DNA of 64,000 nucleotides from Mycolicibacterium fallax (GTDB taxonomy: Bacteria > Actinomycetota > Actinomycetes > Mycobacteriales > Mycobacteriaceae): assembly GCF_010726955.1 (NCBI RefSeq), contig NZ_AP022603.1, positions 248,001 to 312,000 of the forward strand, given 5' to 3'. The notes below the pieces were generated by a model that was not told the origin of the DNA, searched no databases, and was given only the letters and a program-made list of their open reading frames with translations. Position 1 is the stretch's first letter. The number at the start of each line of letters is the position of its first letter. Positions 9,396-18,782 of the stretch are shown here, in pieces. The position numbers and the translations under genes are program-made.

Positions 9396-10466
9396 TCAGC
9401 CGGACAGGGTCAGCAGCAGCCGGACCAGCTCGGCCTGGCGGTGGGTGCCGGTCTTGTCGAAGATCCGCTGCAGGTGGGTGCGGACCGTCGTCAGTGACAC
9501 CGAAAGTTCCTCGGCGATCGGGGCCAGGCCCTTGCCCCCGAGTATCCGGACCGCGACATCGGACTCGGCCCGGGTCAGCCCGTAGATCCGGCGCAGCACG
9601 TCGGCGGGCGGCTTCACCGGCAGGTCGAGGTCCACGACGACCGTGAGCACGGCGCCGTCGGCGGCGGGCAGCACGTGCAGCAGGTAGGGGCGTTTCCCGG
9701 ACGGCCGGTTGCAGAGCACCCACTGGGCCGCCGGGTCGGTACTCCCGCCGGGTGTCGCGGCGGCGCTGATGGCGGCCTGCAGTCGCGTCCGGCCGGACGT
9801 TTCCTCGATGCGCAACCGTCCGCCGCGCCGGGAGAGCCCGTCGCTGTGCTCCAGGATCGCCTCGGCCGCCGCGTTCGCGTGGATCACCGCGCCGCCGCGG
9901 TCCAGTAACACCAGGCCGCGCTGGATGCTGTCGGCGGCCCGCTCGGCGTCTTCGGCGTTCAACACCCGGCCGTGTAGTCGCTGTTCGATGTGCAGGGCCT
10001 GCTGTACGTGCGGGATCAGCGCCGCGAAGACGGCGGCGCGAGCGGCGGTCTCGAACCGCGACCCGTCGCCGGCCACCAGGAAGGTGACGTTGTCCCCGCC
10101 GGCGGTCAGCCGGACGAAGAATCCCCGGGTGAAGCGGTGCGGGCGCATCCAGTCGACGTCGAACTCCGAGCCGGCTGCCCGCGCGATGAGTCCGCTGCCC
10201 GGCACCATCAGGCCGACCGGGCCGGCCTCCACGTCGGCAAGCACGTAGTCGATCGGGTGGTAGTAGTCCTGGTAGGCGGTGCGGGCATCGTCGGCCATGC
10301 AGGTGCAGCGGGGCACCCGGCTCGCCCCGTCGGAGACCACCAGGCCGGCGGTGCCGCCGTCGAACAGCAGCTGGATGTCGACCATCACGCTCGGCCAGTC
10401 CTGGGGTGCGAGCACGGCGCCGTGGATCCGGGCGGCTATTCGGGAAAATTCATCAAATGTGACCAT
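9396..10466 (-). CDS. LuxR-family transcriptional regulator
   Basis: A 356-residue regulator with a C-terminal LuxR/GerE helix-turn-helix (about 294-352: LTRAESDVAVRIL, then VSLTTVRTHLQRIF and a leucine-rich end). The N-terminal 280 residues contain a PAS-like middle (about 165-230, RGLVLLDRGGAVIHANAAAEAIL). No response-regulator receiver domain is seen. It stands between rsmD and coaD, which are adjacent in M. tuberculosis, so it is an insertion into the core order. An inverted repeat at its predicted transcription start suggests autoregulation. Signal and targets are unknown. Confidence 0.85.
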   Translation of the reverse strand: MVTFDEFSRIAARIHGAVLAPQDWPSVMVDIQLLFDGGTAGLVVSDGASRVPRCTCMADDARTAYQDYYHPIDYVLADVEAGPVGLMVPGSGLIARAAGSEFDVDWMRPHRFTRGFFVRLTAGGDNVTFLVAGDGSRFETAARAAVFAALIPHVQQALHIEQRLHGRVLNAEDAERAADSIQRGLVLLDRGGAVIHANAAAEAILEHSDGLSRRGGRLRIEETSGRTRLQAAISAAATPGGSTDPAAQWVLCNRPSGKRPYLLHVLPAADGAVLTVVVDLDLPVKPPADVLRRIYGLTRAESDVAVRILGGKGLAPIAEELSVSLTTVRTHLQRIFDKTGTHRQAELVRLLLTLSG

Positions 10467-10480
10467 ATGTTCTCCCTGGC

Positions 10481-10497
10481 CACCCGTGGGACGGGTG
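10481..10497. promoter_or_regulatory. inverted repeat at the LuxR-gene transcription start
   Basis: CACCCGT-GGG-ACGGGTG is a perfect 7-bp inverted repeat with a 3-bp centre. It lies just downstream of the predicted -10 at 10500-10505 on the minus strand, where a bound protein would block transcription. Candidate operator. Confidence 0.45.
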
Positions 10498-10499
10498 AA

Positions 10500-10505
10500 A
10501 TTCTA
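10500..10505 (-). promoter_or_regulatory. candidate -10 for the LuxR regulator
   Basis: TAGAAT on the minus strand fits TANNNT and lies 33 nt before the ATG. The leader would carry a GGGAGAAC ribosome site. Confidence 0.45.
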
Positions 10506-10745
10506 GCCGCGTTTCTCAGTCATTTGAAGGATGTGTATGACCGTGTTTCTGCGGTTTCCTTGATGACGTGTCCGCGGCAAACGTGCAGCGTGTCAACGTG
10601 ACGTCGTGTCGGAATGCGATCACCGGGGAGTTGGTCGAATTAAATTGCGGGAATGTGTCTTTGGTGCCCGATGATGCCTCTCCACATTTGCAGAAGCTAA
10701 GTGCTGGGTGCTTTCTGTGGGTCCCCTGGGAAAATTCCGTGGTGC

Positions 10746-10783
10746 GCCGGGGCCGCGAGCCGGCCCCGGCACCCGGGGGTGCC
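10746..10783. repeat. overlapping inverted repeats upstream of coaD
   Basis: Two overlapping perfect inverted repeats: GCCGGGGCC (10746-10754) with GGCCCCGGC (10762-10770), and GGCACCC (10768-10774) with GGGTGCC (10777-10783). They end 2 bp before the -10 of coaD, so they lie in promoter DNA rather than in the leaderless mRNA. They could be an operator or simply GC-rich DNA with terminator-like folding. Confidence 0.4.
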
Positions 10784-10785
10784 TG

Positions 10786-10791
10786 TAGCGT
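10786..10791 (+). promoter_or_regulatory. leaderless promoter -10 for coaD
   Basis: TAGCGT (TANNNT) lies 8 nt before the coaD ATG at 10800. The same hexamer and similar spacing precede amiC and one dacB gene in this window. Confidence 0.5.
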
Positions 10792-10799
10792 CCTGAGCC

Positions 10800-11276
10800 A
10801 TGAGTGGTGCGGTCTGCCCGGGGTCCTTCGACCCCGTAACCCTGGGACATGTTGATGTGTTCGAACGGGCCGCGGCCCAATTCGACGAACTGGTCATCGC
10901 GGTGCTGGTGAACCCGAGCAAGAAGGGCATGTTCACCGCGGCCGAGCGGATGGAGATGATCACCGAGGCGACCGCGCATCTGCCGAACGTCCGGGTCGAG
11001 TCCGGTTCCGGGCTGGTCGTCGACTTCGTCAAGGCGCACGGCCTGACCGCGATCGTCAAGGGTCTGCGCACCGGCACCGACTTCGAGTACGAGCTGCAGA
11101 TGGCCCAGATGAACCGGCACGTTGCCGGGGTGGACACCTTCTTCGTCGCCACCAGCGCGGAATTCTCGTTCGTGTCGTCCTCGCTGGCCAAGGAGGTCGC
11201 CAGCCTCGGCGGCGACGTGTCGGCGCTGCTGCCGGAGGCGGTCAACCGGCGACTGGCGGCGAAACTGCGGAACTGA
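10800..11276 (+). CDS. coaD: Phosphopantetheine adenylyltransferase
   Basis: A 158-residue nucleotidyltransferase that adenylates 4'-phosphopantetheine to dephospho-CoA, the penultimate step of coenzyme A synthesis. The T-x-G-H motif is TLGH (14-17) in [13 protein letters not shown]. The second nucleotide site is visible as [17 protein letters not shown]. Length is typical and it is the homologue of Rv2965c (kdtB/coaD). No ribosome site is seen, in keeping with the leaderless -10. It is followed after 87 bp by sepIVA, with no lipid locus between. Confidence 0.96.
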   Translation: MSGAVCPGSFDPVTLGHVDVFERAAAQFDELVIAVLVNPSKKGMFTAAERMEMITEATAHLPNVRVESGSGLVVDFVKAHGLTAIVKGLRTGTDFEYELQMAQMNRHVAGVDTFFVATSAEFSFVSSSLAKEVASLGGDVSALLPEAVNRRLAAKLRN

Positions 11277-11312
11277 CCGCGACACACCGGCGCGACAATC
11301 CACGTCACAGCA

Positions 11313-11340
11313 GTAACACCATGCACACTGGTAACACCAT
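11313..11340. repeat. direct repeat upstream of sepIVA
   Basis: GTAACACCAT occurs twice, at 11313-11322 and 11331-11340 (18 bp start to start), in the short coaD-sepIVA gap. Two copies of a non-GC-rich 10-mer just before an essential division gene may be a regulator site. Confidence 0.4.
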
Positions 11341-11363
11341 TAACAGATCGTGGAGGCTGCGCC

Positions 11364-12101
11364 GTGTACCGAGTTTTTGAAGCGCTCGACGAGTTGGGCG
11401 CCATCGTCGAAGAGGCCCGCGGCGTGCCGATGACGGCCGGCTGCGTGGTTCCGCGCGGCGACGTGCTGGAACTGCTTGACGACATCAAGGACGCCATCCC
11501 CGGCGAGCTCGATGACGCCCAGGACGTGCTCGATGCCCGCGACGGCATGCTGCGCGAGGCCAAGGCGCACGCCGACCAGATGGTCGGTTCGGCGACCACG
11601 GAATCCGAATCGATGGTCAACCACGCCCGCGCCGAGGCCGACCGGATGCTCGCCGACGCCAAGGCCCAGGCCGACCGGATGGTCGCCGAGGCCCACGCGC
11701 ACTGCGACCGCTCGGTCTCCGAGGCGCACGAGGAGGCCAACCGGCTGGTCACCACCGCCAAGCGGGACCACGAGTCGATCATGGCCCGCGCCAAGGCCGA
11801 GGCCGACCGCCTCGTCGAGAGCGGCAACATCTCCTACGAGAAGGCCGTTCAGGAAGGCATCAAGGAGCAGCAGCGCCTGGTGTCCCAGACCGAGGTGGTC
11901 GCCACCGCGACCGCCGAGGCCACCCGACTGGTCGACTCGGCGCACGCCGAGGCCGACCGACTGCGCGGCGAATGCGACATCTACGTCGACAGCAAACTCG
12001 CCGAGTTCGAGGACTATCTCAACGGAACGCTGCGCTCGGTCGGCCGTGGACGGCACCAGCTGCGCACCGCCGCCGGCACGCACGACTACGTGCAGCGGTA
12101 A
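11364..12101 (+). CDS. sepIVA: Septal DivIVA-domain protein SepIVA
   Basis: A 245-residue, almost wholly coiled-coil protein rich in Ala, Glu and Arg, with a heptad-like series of EADRM / AHADQM units from about 70 to 200. It matches the mycobacterial SepIVA family (MSMEG_2416, Rv2927c), an essential DivIVA-like factor of the septum and subpolar zone. The N-terminal MYRVFEALDELGAIVEEARG is the conserved head. The GTG start follows a GGAGG about 7 nt upstream. It precedes the DUF177-rnc-mutM run. In M. tuberculosis the PDIM locus begins just beyond it; here coaD does. Confidence 0.9.
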   Translation: MYRVFEALDELGAIVEEARGVPMTAGCVVPRGDVLELLDDIKDAIPGELDDAQDVLDARDGMLREAKAHADQMVGSATTESESMVNHARAEADRMLADAKAQADRMVAEAHAHCDRSVSEAHEEANRLVTTAKRDHESIMARAKAEADRLVESGNISYEKAVQEGIKEQQRLVSQTEVVATATAEATRLVDSAHAEADRLRGECDIYVDSKLAEFEDYLNGTLRSVGRGRHQLRTAAGTHDYVQR

Positions 12102-12130
12102 CGGCGGATCGGGGGGGCCTGCGACCGACG

Positions 12131-12136
12131 TAGGAT
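12131..12136 (+). promoter_or_regulatory. leaderless promoter -10 for the DUF177 gene
   Basis: TAGGAT lies 7 nt before the ATG at 12144. No ribosome site is visible, which fits leaderless expression. Confidence 0.5.
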
Positions 12137-12143
12137 TCCGACC

Positions 12144-12701
12144 ATGCCTGCTGCACATCCGCTGAGGTTCGACGTCTCCAGGCTGGGCCGCCGTCCCGGC
12201 GCCTTGATCACCCGCGCCGAGACGGTGTCCAGCCCGTCGCGCATCGGACTGGACCTGATCGCGGTGCCCGAGGGTGCGCCGATGCGGCTGGATCTTCGGC
12301 TGGAATCGGTTTCCGAGGGCGTTCTGGTCACCGGAACCGTGTCGGCGCCGATCGCCGGGGAGTGTTCGCGCTGCCTGACTCCGTTCGACGACGACGTCGA
12401 GATCTCGGTGACCGAGCTGTTCGCCTATCCCGACAGCGCCACCGCGGCCACCGCCGAGGCCGACGAGGTCGGCCACCTCGTTGACGACACCGTCGACCTG
12501 GAGCAGTGCGTCGTCGACGCGGTCGGGCTGGCCCTGCCGTTCGTACCGCTGTGCCGCCCGGACTGCCCCGGCCTGTGCCCGCACTGCGGGATCGCGCTGG
12601 CCACCGCCGAGCCCGACCACCACCACGAGATCCTCGACCCGCGCTGGGCCAAGTTGGCCGACCTCGACGTCACCGACGAACCCCGTGGCGGCAATGCTTG
12701 A
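12144..12701 (+). CDS. DUF177 (YceD-family) protein
   Basis: A 185-residue member of the YceD/DUF177 family, linked to large-subunit rRNA maturation and ribosome assembly. A CSRC pair near 75-78 ([10 protein letters not shown]) and a second cluster in [13 protein letters not shown] near 137-149 would form the metal site. In many bacteria the gene precedes rpmF; here, as in M. tuberculosis (Rv2926c), it overlaps rnc instead, a neighbour that also acts on rRNA. The role is inferred from family. Confidence 0.85.
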   Translation: MPAAHPLRFDVSRLGRRPGALITRAETVSSPSRIGLDLIAVPEGAPMRLDLRLESVSEGVLVTGTVSAPIAGECSRCLTPFDDDVEISVTELFAYPDSATAATAEADEVGHLVDDTVDLEQCVVDAVGLALPFVPLCRPDCPGLCPHCGIALATAEPDHHHEILDPRWAKLADLDVTDEPRGGNA

Positions 12702-13398
12702 GGACCGCACACCGCTGCTGGCCGCGCTCGGCGTCGAGCTGCCCGAGGACCTGCTGACGCTGGCGTTGACGCACCGCAGCTACGCCTACGAAAACGGCGG
12801 GCTGCCCACCAACGAGCGCCTGGAGTTCCTCGGCGACGCCGTGCTCGGCCTGACCATCACCGACGAGCTCTACCACCGCCACCCCGACCGCACCGAGGGG
12901 GATCTGGCCAAGTTGCGGGCCAGCGTGGTCAACACCCAGGCGCTGGCGGAGGTCGCCCGCGGCCTCACCGACGGCGGGCTGGGGGCGTTCCTGCTGCTGG
13001 GCCGCGGCGAACTCAGCAGCGGCGGCACCGACAAGTCGTCGATCCTGGCCGACGGGGTCGAATCCCTGTTGGGCGCGGTGTATCTCGCGCATGGGATCGC
13101 CACCGCGCGGGTGGTCATTCTGCGGATCTTCGCCGAACTGCTCGACACCGCGCCGACGCTGGGTGCCGGGCTGGACTGGAAGTCCAGCCTGCAGGAACTC
13201 ACCGTGGGGCGCGGCCTCGGTCCGCCCAGCTACCTGGTCAGCTCCACCGGACCCGACCACGACAAGGAGTTCACCGCGACCGTGGTGGTCGCCGACGCCG
13301 ACTACGGCGAGGGCACCGGGCGTACCAAAAAGGAGGCCGAACTCAAGGCCGCCGCGGCGGCCTGGACCGCCCTGGAAGGCAACCCGGCGGGAGACTGA
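12694..13398 (+). CDS. rnc: Ribonuclease III
   Basis: A 234-residue double-strand-specific endoribonuclease that processes rRNA precursors. The signature [14 protein letters not shown] starts at residue 40, with the metal-binding E44 and D48. A second acidic pair is in [15 protein letters not shown] near 115-130. A double-stranded-RNA-binding domain fills about 155-230, ending in the [16 protein letters not shown] helix. The ATG at 12694 overlaps the end of the DUF177 gene; a GTG 9 nt earlier is possible. The TGA overlaps the mutM ATG by one base. Confidence 0.96.
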   Translation: MLEDRTPLLAALGVELPEDLLTLALTHRSYAYENGGLPTNERLEFLGDAVLGLTITDELYHRHPDRTEGDLAKLRASVVNTQALAEVARGLTDGGLGAFLLLGRGELSSGGTDKSSILADGVESLLGAVYLAHGIATARVVILRIFAELLDTAPTLGAGLDWKSSLQELTVGRGLGPPSYLVSSTGPDHDKEFTATVVVADADYGEGTGRTKKEAELKAAAAAWTALEGNPAGD

Positions 13399-14303
13399 TG
13401 CCCGAACTGCCCGAGGTCGAGGTGGTGCGGCGCGGACTGGCCGGCCACGTGGTGGGACGCACCATCACCACCGTGCGGGTGCATCACCCCCGGGCCGTGC
13501 GCCGGCATCCGGGCGGTGCCGCGGATCTGATCGGTCGGCTGCGCGGCGCCCGGATCACCGGAACCGGCCGCCGCGGGAAATACCTGTGGCTGCTGCTCGA
13601 CGACGGCGAGTCCGGCGCACTGGTGGTGCACCTGGGCATGAGCGGCCAGATGCTGCTCGGTGGGGTACCGCGCGCCGAACACGTGCGAATCTCGGCGCTG
13701 CTCGACGACGGGACCGCGCTGAGCTTCGTCGACCAGCGCACCTTCGGCGGCTGGCAGGTCGCCGAGCTCGTCGAGGTCGGTGGGGTCGAGGTGCCGCAGC
13801 CGGTCGCGCACCTGGCCACCGACCCGCTGGACCCGGCCTTCGACCGCGACGCCGTGGTGAAGGTGTTGCGCGGCAAGCACTCCGAGATCAAACGGCAACT
13901 GCTCGACCAGACCGTCGTCTCCGGGATCGGCAACATCTACGCCGACGAGGCACTGTGGCGGGCGCGGGTCAACGGCGCCCGGCTCGCCGACGGGCTGTCC
14001 CGGCCGAAGCTGGCCGCCGTGCTCGACGCCGCCGCCGCGGTGATGACCGACGCGCTTTCTCAGGGCGGAACCTCGTTCGATTCGCTGTATGTGAACGTCA
14101 ACGGCGAATCCGGGTACTTCGACCGGTCGCTGAACGCCTACGGCCGCGAGGGCCAGGGGTGCCGGCGGTGCGGGGCGATCATCCGGCGGGAGAAGTTCAT
14201 GAACCGCTCGTCGTACTACTGCCCGAGCTGCCAACCCCGGCCCCGCCGGGCGCCGAGGGCGCGCTCCGGTACCCGACACACCGGTGGCGGCGTACCCGGT
14301 TGA
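13398..14303 (+). CDS. mutM: Formamidopyrimidine-DNA glycosylase (Fpg)
   Basis: A 301-residue base-excision repair enzyme that removes 8-oxoguanine and formamidopyrimidines. The N-terminus PELPEVE supplies the catalytic P2 and E3 after Met removal; K61 lies in [14 protein letters not shown]. The helix-two-turn-helix is near 165-185 ([20 protein letters not shown]). A C-terminal zinc finger reads CRRCG and CPSC about 20 residues apart, followed by an Arg-rich tail. It starts on the rnc stop (TGATG). Homologue of Rv2924c. Confidence 0.97.
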   Translation: MPELPEVEVVRRGLAGHVVGRTITTVRVHHPRAVRRHPGGAADLIGRLRGARITGTGRRGKYLWLLLDDGESGALVVHLGMSGQMLLGGVPRAEHVRISALLDDGTALSFVDQRTFGGWQVAELVEVGGVEVPQPVAHLATDPLDPAFDRDAVVKVLRGKHSEIKRQLLDQTVVSGIGNIYADEALWRARVNGARLADGLSRPKLAAVLDAAAAVMTDALSQGGTSFDSLYVNVNGESGYFDRSLNAYGREGQGCRRCGAIIRREKFMNRSSYYCPSCQPRPRRAPRARSGTRHTGGGVPG

Positions 14304-14350
14304 GCGCTGGGGGAAGAAGTGCGCGCTCGGGGTGCCCAGAGCGCCGACGA

Positions 14351-14356
14351 TAGGCT
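14351..14356 (+). promoter_or_regulatory. candidate -10 for the OsmC gene
   Basis: TAGGCT (TANNNT) in the 89-bp gap after mutM. It gives a leader of about 30 nt with a GAGAGGA ribosome site before the ATG at 14393. Confidence 0.4.
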
Positions 14357-14392
14357 GCCCGGAAAGCCTGGCGCGTGAGAGGAATACCTGAG

Positions 14393-14806
14393 ATGACCGA
14401 ACTCTGGGTGCAGCGCACCGGAACCCGCCGCTACACCGGGCGCAGCTCGCGCGGCGCCGAGGTGCTCGTCGGCTCGGTGGACGTCGAGGGCGTGTTCACT
14501 CCGGGTGAGCTGCTGAAGATCGCGCTGGCCGCCTGCGCGGGCATGAGCGCCGATCAGCCGCTGGCCCGCCGGCTCGGCGACGACTACGACGCCCGCATCG
14601 AGGTGTCCGGCGATGCCGACCGGGACAACGAGGTCTATCCGGCGCTGGCCGAGACGCTGCGCATCGACCTGACCGGGCTGACCGAGGCCGAGGCCGCGCG
14701 GGTGCACACCGTGGTGGCCCGCGCCATCGACAGCGTCTGCACGGTCGGGCGCACCCTGAAGGCCGGCACCGAGGTCACCTTCGAGATCGCCGACGGCCGG
14801 GGCTGA
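14393..14806 (+). CDS. OsmC/Ohr-family protein
   Basis: A 137-residue protein of the OsmC fold, the thiol-dependent peroxidase family. The two redox cysteines are C48 (LAACAGM) and C116 (DSVCTVGR). Length and spacing match the family, homologue of Rv2923c. The ATG follows GAGAGGA by about 10 nt; a GTG at 14375 would extend it by 6 residues. It is followed after 3 bp by acyP. Organic hydroperoxide reduction is the family role; no direct evidence on substrate. Confidence 0.88.
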   Translation: MTELWVQRTGTRRYTGRSSRGAEVLVGSVDVEGVFTPGELLKIALAACAGMSADQPLARRLGDDYDARIEVSGDADRDNEVYPALAETLRIDLTGLTEAEAARVHTVVARAIDSVCTVGRTLKAGTEVTFEIADGRG

Positions 14807-14809
14807 GCG

Positions 14810-15088
14810 ATGTCCGAGCAGGTCCGGCTCACCGCCTGGGTGCACGGCCGGGTCCAGGGCGTCGGCTTTCGCTGGTGGACCCGCTCGCGCGCGCTGGAGC
14901 TGGGCCTGACCGGCTACGCCAAGAACCAGCCCGACGGCCGGGTGCTGGTGGTGGCGCAGGGGCCGCGGCAGGCCTGCGAGGGACTCCTGGAGCACCTGGG
15001 CGGTGGCCGGACCCCGGGGCACGTCGACACCGTCGTGGCGGACTGGGCCGCGGCCGGGGAACCGATCAGCGGATTCGTCGAGCGGTAG
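14810..15088 (+). CDS. acyP: Acylphosphatase
   Basis: A 92-residue acylphosphatase that hydrolyses carboxyl-phosphate bonds. The active-site signature is [11 protein letters not shown] with the catalytic arginine at R21, and the catalytic asparagine is N39 in [11 protein letters not shown]. The [10 protein letters not shown] loop is the phosphate cradle. It is preceded closely by the OsmC gene and followed by smc, as in M. tuberculosis (Rv2922A). Confidence 0.95.
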   Translation: MSEQVRLTAWVHGRVQGVGFRWWTRSRALELGLTGYAKNQPDGRVLVVAQGPRQACEGLLEHLGGGRTPGHVDTVVADWAAAGEPISGFVER

Positions 15089-15138
15089 CGATCGGCGCAC
15101 CGGGGCGCCTGGTCGGCCGCCGCGCGGTTACGCACCGG

Positions 15139-15144
15139 TAATCT
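15139..15144 (+). promoter_or_regulatory. leaderless promoter -10 for smc
   Basis: TAATCT lies 8 nt before the smc ATG at 15153. It is one of the best -10 matches in the window and supports that start over longer in-frame options. Confidence 0.55.
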
Positions 15145-15152
15145 GGGCCGTT

Positions 15153-18100
15153 ATGCATCTGAAGAGTCTGACGCTGAAGGGCTTCAAGTCCTTCGCCGCG
15201 CCCACGACTCTGCGCTTCGAACCGGGCATCACCTGCGTGGTCGGCCCCAACGGTTCCGGCAAGTCCAACGTCGTCGACGCCCTGACCTGGGTGATGGGCG
15301 AGCAGGGCGCCAAGGCCCTGCGCGGCGGCAAGATGCAGGACGTCATCTTCGCCGGCACCTCCAACCGCGCGCCACTGGGCCGCGCCGAGGTCACCCTCAC
15401 CATCGACAACTCCGACAACGCGCTGCCGATCGAATACTCCGAGGTGTCCATCACCCGCCGGATGTTCCGCGACGGCGCGGGCGAATACGAGATCAACGGC
15501 ACCAGCTGCCGGCTGATGGACGTCCAGGAACTGCTCAGCGACTCCGGCATCGGCCGCGAGATGCACGTCATCGTCGGGCAGGGCCGGCTGAGCCAGATCC
15601 TGGAATCGCGACCGGAGGACCGCCGCGCCTTCATCGAGGAGGCCGCCGGCGTCCTCAAGCACCGCAAACGTAAGGAAAAGGCGGTCCGCAAGCTCGACGC
15701 GATGGCCGCCAACCTGGCCCGGTTGACCGACCTGACCACCGAACTGCGCCGCCAGCTCAAGCCGCTGGGCCGGCAGGCCGAGGTGGCCCGGCGCGCGGCC
15801 ACCATCCAGGCCGACCTGCGCGACGCCCGGCTGCGGCTGGCCGCCGACGACCTGGTCGCCCGGCAGAGCGAGTTCGCCGGGGTCGGTGACACCGAGGCCG
15901 CGCTGCGCCGCGAGCACGAGGAGGCCGCCGAGCGGCTGGCCGTCGCCGCCGAGGAACTCGCCGCCCACGAGTCGGCGGTGGCCTCGCTGAGCCAGCGCGC
16001 CGACGCCGCCCAGCAGGCCTGGTTCCGGCTTTCGGCGCTGGCCGAGCGGGTCGGCGCGACGGTTCGCATCGCCGCCGAGCGGACCCAGCTGCTGGAGGCC
16101 GAACCCGTCGCGCACACCGGGGCCGACCCCGACGCGCTGGAGGCCGAGGCCGACGAGGTCGCCGCCCACGAACAGCAACTGCTCGCCGAACTGGACGAGG
16201 CCCGCGAGCGCGCGGAGTTCGCCCGCGCCGAACTGGCCCAGGCCGAATCGGTGGCCGCCGAGGCCGAACGCGCGCACCTGGCCGCCGTCCGCGCCGAGGC
16301 CGACCGCCGCGAGGGCCTGGCCCGGCTGACCGGCCAGGTCGAGACGATGCGCGCCCGGGTGGAATCCATCGACGAACGGGTCGAGCGGCTGTCCGAGGGC
16401 ATCGAGGCGGCCGCGGCCCGGGCCCAGCAGGCCCAGGCCGAGTTCGAGACCGCGCAGGGCCGGGTCGGCGAACTCGACGAGGGCGAGGCCGGGCTCGACG
16501 AACAGTACGAGCGCACCGTCACCGCGCTGCGGCTGGCCGAGGAACGGGTCACCGAACTGCAGGCCGCCGAGCGCGCCGCCGAACGCCAGGTCGCCTCGCT
16601 GCACGCCCGGATCGACGCGCTGGCCGTCGGCCTGGACCGCAAGGACGGCGCCGCCTGGCTGACCGAACACCTCGGCGGCGGCGGAATCTTCGGCACGCTG
16701 GCGGGCCTGATCAAGGTCGCCGCCGGGCACGAGACGGCGCTGGCCGCGGTGCTGGGCTCGGCCGCCGACGCGCTGGCCGCCGACGGCACCGTCACCGCAG
16801 GCTCGGCCGTCGCCGCACTCAAGGCCGCCGACGGCGGCCGGGCCGCGCTGGTGCTGGGGGACTGGCCGGTGACCGAGCCGGAGGACCTGCCCGCGCTGCC
16901 GGCCGGGGCGCGCTGGGCGCTGGACCTGGTCGAGGCGCCCGCTCGGCTGCGCGGCGCGCTGACCGCGATGCTGGCCCGGGTCGCCGTCGTCGACGACATC
17001 GAGGCGGCGTTGACGCTTATCGAGGCGCATCCGCAGCTGCGCGCGGTCACCGGCGAGGGGGATCTGGTCGGCCTGGGCTGGGTCAGCGGCGGTTCCGACC
17101 GCAAACCGTCGACGCTGGAGATCACCTCCGCGATCGAGCGGGCCCGCACGGAGCTGGCGGCCGCTGAAACCCAGGTCGGCGAGCTGGCCGCGGCGCTGTC
17201 CGGCGCGCAGGCCGAGCAGACCGACCGCCGCGATGGCGCCGAGCAGGCGCTGGCCGCCCTCAACGAGTCCGACGCCGCCATCTCGCAGATCTACGAGCAG
17301 CTCGGCCGGCTCGGGCAGGAGGCCCGCAAGGCCGAGGAGGACTGGCAGAGCCAGATCCGCCGGCGCGACGAGCTGGAGTCCGGCCGCGCCCAGACCGTCG
17401 CCGAGCTGACCGAGCTGGAAACCCGGCTGTACAACGCCGAGGAGGTCCCCGCCGAGCTGCCCGACGAGCCCGACGACCGCCAGTACCTGGCGATGGCCGC
17501 CGACGCCGCCCGCAGCGCCGAGGTGGAGGCCCGACTGGCGGTCCGCACCGCCGAGGAACGCACCAATGCCGTGCGCGGCCGGGCGGATTCGCTGCGCCGG
17601 GCCGCCGCGGCCGAGCGGGAAGCCCGGCTGCGCGCCGAGCGGGCCCGGGTGGCCCGCCGGCACGCCGCGGCGGTGGCCGCCGCCGTCGCGGAGTCCGGCC
17701 GCCAGGTCGCCGGCCGGCTGGCCGGCGTGGTCGCCGTCGCCGCGCAGCGCCGCGACGCGTTCACCGCGCAGCGTCACGAACGCGCCGCCGGGCTGACCGC
17801 CGCCCGCGCCGAGGTCGACACTCTGAACGCCCGGATCGCCGCGCTGACCGACTCGCTGCACCGCGACGAGGTGGCCAAGGCGCAGGCCGCGCTGCGACTG
17901 GAACAGCTGGAGCAGACCATCCTGGACCAGTTCGGCCTGGCCCCGGCCGATCTGGTCGCCGAGTACGGCCCCGACATCGCGCTGCCGCCGACCGAGCTGG
18001 AGCTGGCCGAGTACGAGCAGGCCCGCGAGCGCGGCGAGCAGGTCACCGCACCGGCACCGATGCCGTTCGACCGGCCCACCCAGGAACGCCGCGCCAAGCG

Positions 18101-18737
18101 CGCCGAGAAGGAGCTGGCCGAGCTGGGCCGGGTCAACCCGCTGGCGCTGGAGGAGTTCGCGGCGCTGGAGGAGCGCTACAACTTCCTGTCCACCCAGCTC
18201 GAAGACGTCAAGGCGGCCCGCAAGGATCTGCTCGACGTGGTCGAGCAGGTCGACGCCCGGATCCTGGAGGTGTTCACCGAGGCCTACGCCGACGTGGAAC
18301 GCGAGTTCGCGCAGGTGTTCTCCGCGCTGTTCCCGGGCGGGGAGGGCCGGCTGCTGCTGACCGACCCGTCGGACATGCTCACCACCGGGGTCGAGGTCGA
18401 GGCCCGCCCGCCGGGCAAGAAGGTCAAGCGGCTGTCGCTGCTGTCCGGCGGGGAGAAGTCGTTGACCGCGGTGGCGATGCTGGTGGCGATCTTCCGGGCC
18501 CGGCCGTCCCCGTTCTACGTGATGGACGAGGTGGAGGCCGCCCTCGACGACGTGAACCTGCGCCGGCTGATCGGGCTGTTCGAGCAGCTGCGGGAGAAAT
18601 CTCAGCTGATCGTCATCACCCACCAGAAGCCGACGATGGAGATCGCCGACGCGCTCTACGGCGTCACCATGCAGGGCGACGGCATCACCCAGGTGATCTC
18701 GCAGCGGATGCGCGGCCAGGAGCTGGTCAGCAGCTGA
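15153..18737 (+). CDS. smc: Chromosome segregation ATPase SMC
   Basis: A 1194-residue SMC protein that organises and segregates the chromosome with ScpA/ScpB. Walker A is GPNGSGKS (31-38). Two long Ala/Glu/Arg-rich coiled coils (about 170-500 and 660-1000) flank a hinge near 510-655 ([17 protein letters not shown] onwards). The ABC signature LSGGEKS lies near 1097 and Walker [12 protein letters not shown] near 1122. Full length. It starts 64 bp after acyP at an ATG with a leaderless -10; the frame is open upstream but carries no family sequence there. Homologue of Rv2922c. Confidence 0.97.
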   Translation: MHLKSLTLKGFKSFAAPTTLRFEPGITCVVGPNGSGKSNVVDALTWVMGEQGAKALRGGKMQDVIFAGTSNRAPLGRAEVTLTIDNSDNALPIEYSEVSITRRMFRDGAGEYEINGTSCRLMDVQELLSDSGIGREMHVIVGQGRLSQILESRPEDRRAFIEEAAGVLKHRKRKEKAVRKLDAMAANLARLTDLTTELRRQLKPLGRQAEVARRAATIQADLRDARLRLAADDLVARQSEFAGVGDTEAALRREHEEAAERLAVAAEELAAHESAVASLSQRADAAQQAWFRLSALAERVGATVRIAAERTQLLEAEPVAHTGADPDALEAEADEVAAHEQQLLAELDEARERAEFARAELAQAESVAAEAERAHLAAVRAEADRREGLARLTGQVETMRARVESIDERVERLSEGIEAAAARAQQAQAEFETAQGRVGELDEGEAGLDEQYERTVTALRLAEERVTELQAAERAAERQVASLHARIDALAVGLDRKDGAAWLTEHLGGGGIFGTLAGLIKVAAGHETALAAVLGSAADALAADGTVTAGSAVAALKAADGGRAALVLGDWPVTEPEDLPALPAGARWALDLVEAPARLRGALTAMLARVAVVDDIEAALTLIEAHPQLRAVTGEGDLVGLGWVSGGSDRKPSTLEITSAIERARTELAAAETQVGELAAALSGAQAEQTDRRDGAEQALAALNESDAAISQIYEQLGRLGQEARKAEEDWQSQIRRRDELESGRAQTVAELTELETRLYNAEEVPAELPDEPDDRQYLAMAADAARSAEVEARLAVRTAEERTNAVRGRADSLRRAAAAEREARLRAERARVARRHAAAVAAAVAESGRQVAGRLAGVVAVAAQRRDAFTAQRHERAAGLTAARAEVDTLNARIAALTDSLHRDEVAKAQAALRLEQLEQTILDQFGLAPADLVAEYGPDIALPPTELELAEYEQARERGEQVTAPAPMPFDRPTQERRAKRAEKELAELGRVNPLALEEFAALEERYNFLSTQLEDVKAARKDLLDVVEQVDARILEVFTEAYADVEREFAQVFSALFPGGEGRLLLTDPSDMLTTGVEVEARPPGKKVKRLSLLSGGEKSLTAVAMLVAIFRARPSPFYVMDEVEAALDDVNLRRLIGLFEQLREKSQLIVITHQKPTMEIADALYGVTMQGDGITQVISQRMRGQELVSS

Positions 18738-18782
18738 GCAGCCCGCCCCCGCCGCCGCCGGGTCGCCTGAAACAATGAGCGC

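Larger units (their letters stand above)
10467..10799. other. 333-bp divergent intergenic region, unusually AT-rich in the middle
   Basis: No convincing gene is present. It holds the LuxR-gene promoter with an inverted repeat (10481-10505), a stretch at about 10500-10735 visibly richer in A and T than its surroundings, and the coaD promoter with hairpin-forming repeats (10746-10791). A short plus-strand frame at 10568-10855 runs through it but overlaps coaD out of frame and has no family features. Confidence 0.6.

Noticed and set aside
10568..10855. Small plus-strand frame in the LuxR-coaD gap
   Set aside because: No family features and overlaps coaD out of frame; no ribosome site.
15066..18623. 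Very long minus-strand open frame opposite smc
   Set aside because: Gly/Gln/His-rich, without any domain, and fully antisense to an intact smc; typical of GC-rich third positions.
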